Assembly: GCA_028709785.1 (NCBI GenBank)
Contig: JAQUTK010000006.1
Span: forward strand, 1 to 64,000
Origin: Bacteroidales bacterium
Lineage (GTDB): Bacteria; Bacteroidota; Bacteroidia; Bacteroidales; JAQUTK01
Direction: 5' to 3'
Length of the DNA stretch: 64,000 nt
Shown: piece by piece, positions 57,190-64,000 of the stretch
Layout of the letters: each line of letters opens with the position of its first letter
Position numbering within the stretch: the stretch's first letter is position 1
The notes under the pieces: generated by a model
What the model was told of the DNA's origin: nothing
Seen by the model: only the letters and a program-made list of their open reading frames with translations
Databases searched by the model: none
Program-made: the position numbers and the translations under genes

Positions 57190-58894
57190 GCACTGCTCGC
57201 CTTGTATGAAGGGAATGAAAAAGCCATTTATCCGGTTTCTGCCACTCAGAAAGGGCGTACCATAACTCTTTCATATCCCAATGGCTCTACGGCTGTAGTC
57301 GCTGCGCAAGAGAAAAATGAATATATCAACTTCAAACTTCTTTCGCTGGATCACAGAGAACAAATTGATAATGTGGTGTGGGGGCCTTATCATACCTCTG
57401 TCAGAAAATATATCGGTGATGTGATCGGTGTGGTGAGTGATGATACGTATTCCATCGGGCTCTTTGCCACGGACGACAATACCATTACCGGCTTGCCTTC
57501 GGGTGGTGATCTGTATCAGATGTTTTATTATGTACATTCTGTTGATCCGGTGAAGTATCCGATACCTGACTCTCTTTCTGAAGGACAGAAGTTTACTATC
57601 GGAGGTGATGGCTGGTCGGATGTGGCGTTTTATTCCAAACCGGAGGAGTATTTTCATCTGAACTCCGGATGTGGCTTGGTGGGGAAGACATGATAGTTTG
57701 ATTTCCTATTGCAATCAACTGGGGGTGAAAGCTGTGCAAGACGAGGGTCTTGGGGAGTATTATGCCAATCCTGCTGACCGATGGGCAGGGAAAACTATCA
57801 ACTATGGAGGTAAACAGATTGCAATCGCTGAATTTACCAAACTGACGAATAAGAATGGTATTGCGTATGGCATTCATACCCTGTGTGAATTTTTACAGTC
57901 TCATTGTAGTGATGTGAGTCCGGTGCCGAATGATAGTTTGTGTCTGGTGTTGCGTACAAAGATTGTGACTGATGTATCGGCTTCTGACACGGCTATTTGC
58001 GTTGCGGATACCAGTTGGCTCAACGAACATGGGACCTGGCATTGCAACAAATTGAATGTTTTGAAACTGGGCAAGGAACTGATGACTTATGAAGGGGTGA
58101 CGACTACAAAGCCTTATACGTTGATAGGTGTGAAGAGAGGAGCTTATAAAACGGTGGCTCAGTCGCATAAGTCCGGTACTCAACTGGGCAAATTACAGAT
58201 GAACTGCTACAATGGTTTTGTGCCGGACATGAATCTGCAGGACGATTATGCCAATTATTATGCCAAACTTCTTATCGATGGTGGCATGAATTATGTAGAT
58301 TTTGACGGACAGGAGAGCTTCATGTATCAGGGACATGGCACCTATTCTGTGAAGCGTTTTTATAGAGAGCTCTTTACAAAGTTCAAGGAGAAAGGGGGCG
58401 ACTATTTGCGCGTGATGGGCTCCGGTGTGATGGATGGTAACTGGTTATATATGAGTAACTCCAATATTGGCGGAGGTAATCACATGTTCAATCCCGAGAC
58501 TAACCAATGGGGGATTGAGGGGAAGGATGTTCGTAATGTGAATAGAAACAGCTTTATTCCTCCTTCTTTTGGTATTCAGAACTTCAATCCGAACTGGTCG
58601 GTGCAGACGATTGAAAATCTTCAGTCAACGGCCATAGCCTGGGATGCAATGTATATGCTGGGTATCAGTGAAAATAGCGTGGAAAAATGCAAGGATAAGT
58701 ACGCTATCTTTAAGGTGTTTAAAGCTTGGGAGAATGCGCGTGCCGCTCAGGTCTTTTCAAAAGAGTTGAAGGAGGAAATGCAGTGTGCGACGAACCATTA
58801 TCACATCGAACAGCTGGATAAAAAGAGCTGGAAGCTCTATCAAGTGTCAGCAACAGGAGAACAAATGAATCCAAGGATTTTGAAAAAGAAATAA
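57013..58894 (+). pseudogene. Secreted glycosidase-like protein, broken by a frameshift
   Basis: From ATG 57013 a signal peptide and beta-rich domain run to about 57670, where the frame meets a stop (57691-57693); the protein continues in the next frame (VAWWGRHDSLISYC at 57671) to 58894. One extra base near 57670 explains it. The joined protein would have about 627 residues, with a barrel-like part (GMNYVDFDGQESF, GDYLRVMGSG) reminiscent of clan GH-D-type enzymes; I cannot assign the family. Further remnants follow. Confidence 0.75.
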
Positions 58895-59431
58895 CAATAG
58901 ATATGAAACACACACTTAGTCTTGTTTGGCTTCGTAGAGATGAATTTGAAGGGGTTGAAAGATGGTAATGTGGCCGGTTTCGGTGTCTTTGAGTTTCCGT
59001 ATGCCTAGTGGAACTGATCCGTTCGGGCGGTGTATCGAGGATCAGTATGTACAATGATGACAAGGAGATAGAGGTGATTGACAACTTTCAGAGAGAGAAC
59101 CTCTGGAATCGTGCCCGGGTTACGGACAGGGATTTTACTACGAAGTTTTACTATAGTCTGGACGGCATCTCTTAACAGGTTTCACTTTACGAATAAATAG
59201 AAAGACCTTACCGGTTGTAAGAAAGAATGTATGAAAAGAGCCTTTTGAGCAAATAAAAATGTATTCAATTTGGGCCGAGCAAATCGAGGATGAGGAAATT
59301 GACATGCCATACAGTATTCTGTATGGCATGTCTGGTGTAGATGGTGTCGATAAATACTTCTTTTTTTCTCTTTTCAAATTCCGAAAACAAAAAAACAACA
59401 GACTTACATGAAACATAGGAATGCTGCATCA
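58895..59431 (+). other. Gap with remnants and repeat copy C
   Basis: No intact gene. 59048-59176 encodes a fragment (VIDNFQRENLWNRARV, then FYYSLDGIS and a stop) that looks like the end of a lost enzyme. The structured repeat copy C follows. Confidence 0.5.
59228..59423 (+). repeat. Structured dispersed repeat, copy C
   Basis: Shares AGAGCCTTTTGAGCAAATAAA and AACATAGGAATG with copies A and B. The palindrome is a 14-base stem (59301-59314 with 59319-59332) and a 4-base loop. It lies between convergent genes. Confidence 0.85.
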
Positions 59432-62400
59432 TCAGATTTCTTTTATCCCGCACAAACGAAGGTTATTAATCATATCCTTCGTTGTCGTATTGTACGGATA
59501 ACCAAGGAATGATTTAGTCTTATCTAAAACACTTGAATAGTCTTTCTTTTGGGCTAAAGGGATGATATCAAAAGCAAGTATCTTTCCCATCAGGCCTTCG
59601 TTATAAGGCAAGTCTCCTCCATCCATGAGGCGTGCTTCCCCAAACTTGGAAATTGTATCTAACCTTACAACTACTTTCGGTTTGGCTTTGTTTTCTTTAC
59701 AAATGGTCAAAACTGAATCTTCTGATTTTGCTATAGAAGCAAAAATAAGTTTTGAATCTGTATTTCGCGAATAATCACGATTGCTGTATTCTAACAGTTC
59801 TTCAATAGACACTTTGACAATATGGCCATTCTCATATCCAAGAATTAAGAAATCTTTCTTTTCATCATCCAAAACAGTCAAAGTCAGCAGGGAATTCTCT
59901 TCATCGTAGTCATATGTATCCAATTTCCTGAATTTGCCTTCACCAAGGAATTTCAGGAACCCGATAGGCTCAACGAAGTTTTCCGGATCCAGATATTCTG
60001 CCAAAATATTCTTTCTGATTCGGCTAGTGCGTATTTCATCTTCCTTAGACGTTACAAGAGGTGAACTGGGCATTATGTCGAGAGAGCCTGATGGAACGGA
60101 TATTGATTCCTGTGGAGTTGTTGTTTCTACTGCTACTGCAACAGGTTTGGTCAGTCGTCTATTCTCTTTCTGAAACTCCAGGAATTCCGGGCTCGTCAAC
60201 CTTCGCTTCGTACTTCCAACTCTCACCCACCATTCACCGTCCAAGGCAATCCCCTGTTTGTGTGGATTGATCTTGACAATCAAAACGTCCTTATCTTCGT
60301 TTTCGGTATCAAAATGAATCTCCTGAATGAAGGTGGTTGCGATGCCGTTGCCCCATTTGGATGCGACGGCATCAATGATCGTTCTTACATATTTGTCCTT
60401 GTTGCAGTTATACAGAGGGGTGTTCAAATCATACTCTACGCCAACTCCAAGACCTGAGTCGTTGACTCCGACATACAATGTGCCTCCGGATGTATTTAGA
60501 AAGGAATCAATGACCTTCAGTATCTCCTGCATCTGTTTTCCCTGATTGGGAATACCGCTCGTGTCATTGCAAGCAAAGACGATCGATGTCTTGTATTCTG
60601 TATCGATGCTCTCCTCACCGGTGCCGTATAATTTGAGGCCGGATTCAAATCCTTTTAAATTGAGTTGCTGCTTTATGCGGTTGTGGATGTCGGTGGATGT
60701 ACTCTCCATCTTATAGCTCTTGGTTATGTTATAGGCAAGTACCAACGAGGCGAGTTCCTTCAATGGGGGATATTCTTTTGCGATGCTTTGTAGATCGTCG
60801 TTGTGATCGGGTTTGCCTAAGAAGCTCACGGTGAGCAGTTGATTGAAGCGTTCATTGAGCACTTCATTGTTGCTAAAGAGTTTGGAATTGATCTCTGTCA
60901 ACCCCTGAAGTTTCTCTTCATCCACTTTTGAATTGATGGCAAAGTAGTGAAGCATCGTGATGACGTCCATTCGGCCCTTGTAATAGGCTGCTTGTGATTC
61001 CCATCCGGTCAACAGGCATAGAATTCTGGCAAATCCGAGATAGTTGTACGATTTGACGTATTCCTGATCAATCCATGCCATGCGGTCGATGAGATAGATG
61101 ACCTCGCGCACATAGGTTTCGTCGAGCACCTTGTCGCTCTCCATGATCTGTTTGTCCTCTTCTTGGATAAGGTTCTTCTCTGAGATACGATCGACGGAGT
61201 AGCTCTCCATCAAATAGCAAAAGGCACTATTTAGGTCATAATCATATTCGGAAATATCCTCAATTTCACACAAGATGTGGAATGTGCCATTTCCAGGCCC
61301 GATTCTGCGGCAACGGACAATACTGTTTCGGTCAAGACCGTCGAACTTGTCTGCGTTCGTAATGCTTACGCTGACTCCCTCTGCTGAAATTGCCGGTGCC
61401 ATACCATTGTATAAAGTCTTACCGCCAAGTGAGCAGATAATATCCTCGTCATTAGTGTAGAATTCATTCTCATTGATCCAGTTTTTCAACTCCTCTGCCA
61501 TTGAGAAATGGAAACCGTCTTCTTCCTTATCTACAATAGTTGCTGTGAAAACGTATCTGCTACCGTCAGAGGCAAAGAAGTGTCGCAGAGAGGCGCCTAT
61601 TTGATAGGGTACAATATCTTCGCAGACATGAATGAAGCCTGCGCCGCCAATTTCGTCTTCTATCTGACAATAGTATTTATTACGATCTTTCTCATCTTGT
61701 CGAACGAACGTAATTTTTACTGTTTCATCGATGTTGTGCTGTTTCTTGCTCTTTGTGTTCGTTTTGACTTGCTTGGGGCTGGCGTTGAATATAGTGAACT
61801 CGATCTCCTCCCAACTCTTTTTGTATGGCGTGATGTCATTGGGCTTGACGGATGACAGATTGGTACTGCTTTTTTCATCCATATATATCTGCAAGCCTTT
61901 CCATAGGTCCAGCTCTTTCGGGAATACGGCGTGTGCGGGGGTGCTTCCTTTGTTGGTGGAAATCTGAATGCCATCGGGTGAGATACGGATGGTTGCTTTG
62001 CTGTGTGTGTATGAGTTGATCGTATCTATGTTGCCAGTGAGAGGATGTGCCGCGAGTAGATGGGGGACGATCATATTCTGTACCTCGGTCTGACTGAATT
62101 TCTGTTTTCTAAGCTTTGAACGGAACAGTGTGTCATAAGCGAGATCGACAAGCTTTTTCGAATTCAGGTGGTTCAAGTAGGAGGATACGAGACACAACCG
62201 AGCTGCACTTAATCTGTAATCAGCCGTATCGCTGTTGGTGTCATCGTAGAGAAGCATCAACTGCAATGAGAGTGCCTGCATGATGTTTCTGATCAGCTCT
62301 TTGTTGTCTCTTATCCTGTCAATCTTGCCGTCAGATTCTTGTATAAATAGCTCTAATAGTTTGATAATGGCACTGCGGAATGGTTCCTTCTTCCATGCAG

Positions 62401-63160
62401 CCACATTGCGTTGGTTAATTATATCGAGTAAATCTTTGATCCTGCTGTTCATAATGTCTGGACGGCGCAAAAACAGACTGGAAAGGATGTTGAAGTTCTT
62501 TGATGGGTGGTAGATGAATCCTGATACTGTAAGTTTTTCGAAGATGGCGTTTATGAATTGGGTAGCTGTATCTTCTGCTTCAGGATTTGCCTCGTTGTCT
62601 ATCAGTTCGGCTGCTTTGATGTAATACCCGAGTTGTTCTATCGTATGTGTCAGGCGGTTCTGGTACACGTCTCTTTCAGTTTCACTACACAAGTCCAACA
62701 AATCTGACAGTTCCAAAAGATCGGAGCAGTCGCGGCGCACTGTTTCCAATGCTATCTTTTTATTTAGCAGACCTTGTATCCATCGATGGCATTGCGAGTT
62801 GAAAGTAGTTTCCTTTTCTTCCGTCATCAGCAATTTGGTGAACTCTTTTTGATTCCACTGAATACTCTTTTCAGTCAATAATGCCGTCAGCTTATCTTCC
62901 GTCAAACCGGCATTCTCTTGTTTGAAGTTGCTGATGTCAACGAGTTCTATCTTCGGACGCTTTTCGTGATTAGCTAGTATGCGGCACTTTACAATCATCT
63001 CTTTGAAGAGCTTGAGCTTCTCAGTATCTTGCAGGTAGGTAGTCAAGCCATTCTGTTCATCAATCAGTTCGCAGTAATTGGTAAAATTCTTTCTGACCTT
63101 AAAATCATAGATTTCACCAATTGTATAAACATCCTTGGCTTGTATTGGGACATGTTCCAT
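59432..63160 (-). CDS. Large AlbA_2 (Schlafen-type) multidomain protein (1242 aa)
   Basis: A very long soluble protein. Two OB-like segments are suspected: near the start (VYTIGEIYDFKVRKNF) and around residues 470-560 (VKITFVRQDEKDRNKYYCQI, AGFIHVCEDIVPYQIG). The AlbA_2 domain lies at about 840-975 (IDTEYKTSIVFACND, FLNTSGGTLYVGVNDSG, WWVRVGSTKRRL), with the S/T-rich region after it. The rest is helical without a recognised motif. TATATTTG on the coding strand (63205-63212) is a likely -7 element. Function unknown; size and single-gene setting fit a stand-alone nucleic-acid-related effector. Confidence 0.75.
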   Translation of the reverse strand: MEHVPIQAKDVYTIGEIYDFKVRKNFTNYCELIDEQNGLTTYLQDTEKLKLFKEMIVKCRILANHEKRPKIELVDISNFKQENAGLTEDKLTALLTEKSIQWNQKEFTKLLMTEEKETTFNSQCHRWIQGLLNKKIALETVRRDCSDLLELSDLLDLCSETERDVYQNRLTHTIEQLGYYIKAAELIDNEANPEAEDTATQFINAIFEKLTVSGFIYHPSKNFNILSSLFLRRPDIMNSRIKDLLDIINQRNVAAWKKEPFRSAIIKLLELFIQESDGKIDRIRDNKELIRNIMQALSLQLMLLYDDTNSDTADYRLSAARLCLVSSYLNHLNSKKLVDLAYDTLFRSKLRKQKFSQTEVQNMIVPHLLAAHPLTGNIDTINSYTHSKATIRISPDGIQISTNKGSTPAHAVFPKELDLWKGLQIYMDEKSSTNLSSVKPNDITPYKKSWEEIEFTIFNASPKQVKTNTKSKKQHNIDETVKITFVRQDEKDRNKYYCQIEDEIGGAGFIHVCEDIVPYQIGASLRHFFASDGSRYVFTATIVDKEEDGFHFSMAEELKNWINENEFYTNDEDIICSLGGKTLYNGMAPAISAEGVSVSITNADKFDGLDRNSIVRCRRIGPGNGTFHILCEIEDISEYDYDLNSAFCYLMESYSVDRISEKNLIQEEDKQIMESDKVLDETYVREVIYLIDRMAWIDQEYVKSYNYLGFARILCLLTGWESQAAYYKGRMDVITMLHYFAINSKVDEEKLQGLTEINSKLFSNNEVLNERFNQLLTVSFLGKPDHNDDLQSIAKEYPPLKELASLVLAYNITKSYKMESTSTDIHNRIKQQLNLKGFESGLKLYGTGEESIDTEYKTSIVFACNDTSGIPNQGKQMQEILKVIDSFLNTSGGTLYVGVNDSGLGVGVEYDLNTPLYNCNKDKYVRTIIDAVASKWGNGIATTFIQEIHFDTENEDKDVLIVKINPHKQGIALDGEWWVRVGSTKRRLTSPEFLEFQKENRRLTKPVAVAVETTTPQESISVPSGSLDIMPSSPLVTSKEDEIRTSRIRKNILAEYLDPENFVEPIGFLKFLGEGKFRKLDTYDYDEENSLLTLTVLDDEKKDFLILGYENGHIVKVSIEELLEYSNRDYSRNTDSKLIFASIAKSEDSVLTICKENKAKPKVVVRLDTISKFGEARLMDGGDLPYNEGLMGKILAFDIIPLAQKKDYSSVLDKTKSFLGYPYNTTTKDMINNLRLCGIKEI

Positions 63161-63204
63161 TATGCTATCTTTTCGTATTTAAATTTTTCTATTGTACTTT
63201 GATG

Positions 63205-63212
63205 CAAATATA
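63205..63212 (-). promoter_or_regulatory. Candidate -7 element of the 1242-residue protein gene
   Basis: On the minus strand this reads TATATTTG, a perfect TAnnTTTG, 45 bases before the start. No -33 element at the usual distance was found. Confidence 0.45.
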
Positions 63213-63389
63213 TAATTTTCCCGGTACTTAAAAAATATAAAACACGAAAATCCTACATAGAGAATTGGCTCTCTGTACAAATTATTAGAAATGCGCCAAT
63301 AATATTAACTTGACCTTACAAAGCGCTGATATTTTTACGAACACGACTCTCATTTCAACGCTGTAATACCCCGCGTTACCATCTTGCCA

Positions 63390-64000
63390 TTAGTGATCCT
63401 TGAAATTCCATTTGGAATTGTCGCTATCCATATCGAATTCAGCAAGTGTTGGAGTGCTGTCTCCGGCAGATACCAGCGCCAACTTCTTCTTTGAATTGGG
63501 CACGACCTTGGGCATAATTCTGTAGGTGCCATCGATCAATTGGTCAATACGCCACAATTGTTCCGGTGCTCCGGTAAACTGTGGAACAGCTATTAACTCT
63601 TCTTCTGCTGTTGCAGCCAGTGCCCGTTCAGTTCCTTCTTTGAAATTTTCCCCGGCAACAGGCCATTCGTTTTTCCATAGTAACGGACGAATTCCCAAAA
63701 CGCTACGTCCGCCCTGTTGCCTCACAAGCAATGGCAATGTTGATGGCTTTATTTCCTTTTACACGTTCTCCAGTCTTCGGGTCAAGTTCGATGAGACGAA
63801 TAAATCCGAAATAGATGCCGTAGGATAACTACAGCCGTCCGTCGGTAGATCCATAAGAAGCCCCGGGTCTATGGCATCGTTGTCTTATGGTCGTCCTCAA
63901 CCTTAATGCCATACATGCACCACATTCCCAACTTGAATCTTATGTTTGTTGACGTGGATCGCGAGGTAGCTGAATCGGTATTAACATTGATAGAATTGTA
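63390..64000 (-). pseudogene. Decayed GH43 endo-arabinanase (runs off the window)
   Basis: On the minus strand one frame gives GRSVLGIRPLLWKNEWPVAGE, then QLWRIDQLIDGTYRIMPKVV and STPTLAEFDMDSDNSKWNFK, the C-terminal part of Bacteroidetes GH43 arabinan endo-1,5-alpha-arabinosidases with a ricin-like module. Upstream (63735-63840) a second frame gives FGFIRLIELDPKTGERVKGN, from the catalytic part. The piece between is missing and frames are broken, so the gene is dead. It may continue past the right edge. Confidence 0.72.

Overview
The window comes from a member of the order Bacteroidales (Bacteroidetes). Evidence for this is the perfect TTTG-N19-TAnnTTTG promoters, tandem glycoside-hydrolase/esterase genes for plant polysaccharides, paired DUF4252 proteins around an ECF sigma factor, HipA/Fic/AlbA_2 accessory genes, and IS66- and IS21-type insertion sequences. 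No rRNA, tRNA or CRISPR array was seen.

Layout. (1) 3-5904: the 3' part of a hydrogenase-4/Hyf-like operon (B-C-E-F-G-I homologues). The 'large subunit' lacks all four Ni-Fe cysteines and the 'small subunit' has lost most proximal-cluster cysteines, so this looks like an energy-converting-hydrogenase-related (Ehr-type) ion pump and not a hydrogenase. (2) 5955-8022: a membrane protein and a lipoprotein of unknown role. (3) 8345-13859: a xylan block with a GH8 exo-oligoxylanase, a tandem CE1-CE1 esterase, a CE1 esterase and an alpha/beta hydrolase, closed by a strong terminator. (4) 14069-22018: DUF4424-like protein, GH2, isochorismatase-like hydrolase plus ferredoxin-nitroreductase, and a minus-strand operon DUF4252/ECF sigma/anti-sigma-like/DUF4252. 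(5) 22920-33659: second polysaccharide block with GH35, DUF3237, a membrane-anchored propeller-AraC regulator without kinase domains, a GH43-CBM-esterase-esterase fusion and a GH10-CBM6 xylanase. Together blocks 3 and 5 could debranch feruloylated arabinoxylan and cut the backbone. No SusC/SusD pair lies in the window.

(6) 33950-64000 is an accessory, gene-graveyard region: HipB/HipA; a family of about 200-bp structured repeats (four copies); a collapsed copy of a protease locus; an IS66 element inside a DUF2971 gene; a GH43 gene between pieces of a DinD/BRO gene; an AlbA_2 protein; an AbiEi-Fic fusion; a lipoprotein serine protease with TPR; an AT-rich series of orphan small genes bounded by IS remnants; a DUF4143 ATPase between 187-bp direct repeats of a broken glycosidase-like gene; a 1242-residue AlbA_2 protein; and a decayed GH43 arabinanase at the right edge.

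Most novel-looking items: the Ehr-type complex with both subunits de-cysteinated, the GH43-esterase-esterase fusion, the structured dispersed repeat with compensatory stem changes, and the flanked orphan-gene series at 49832-53856, whose function I cannot assign.
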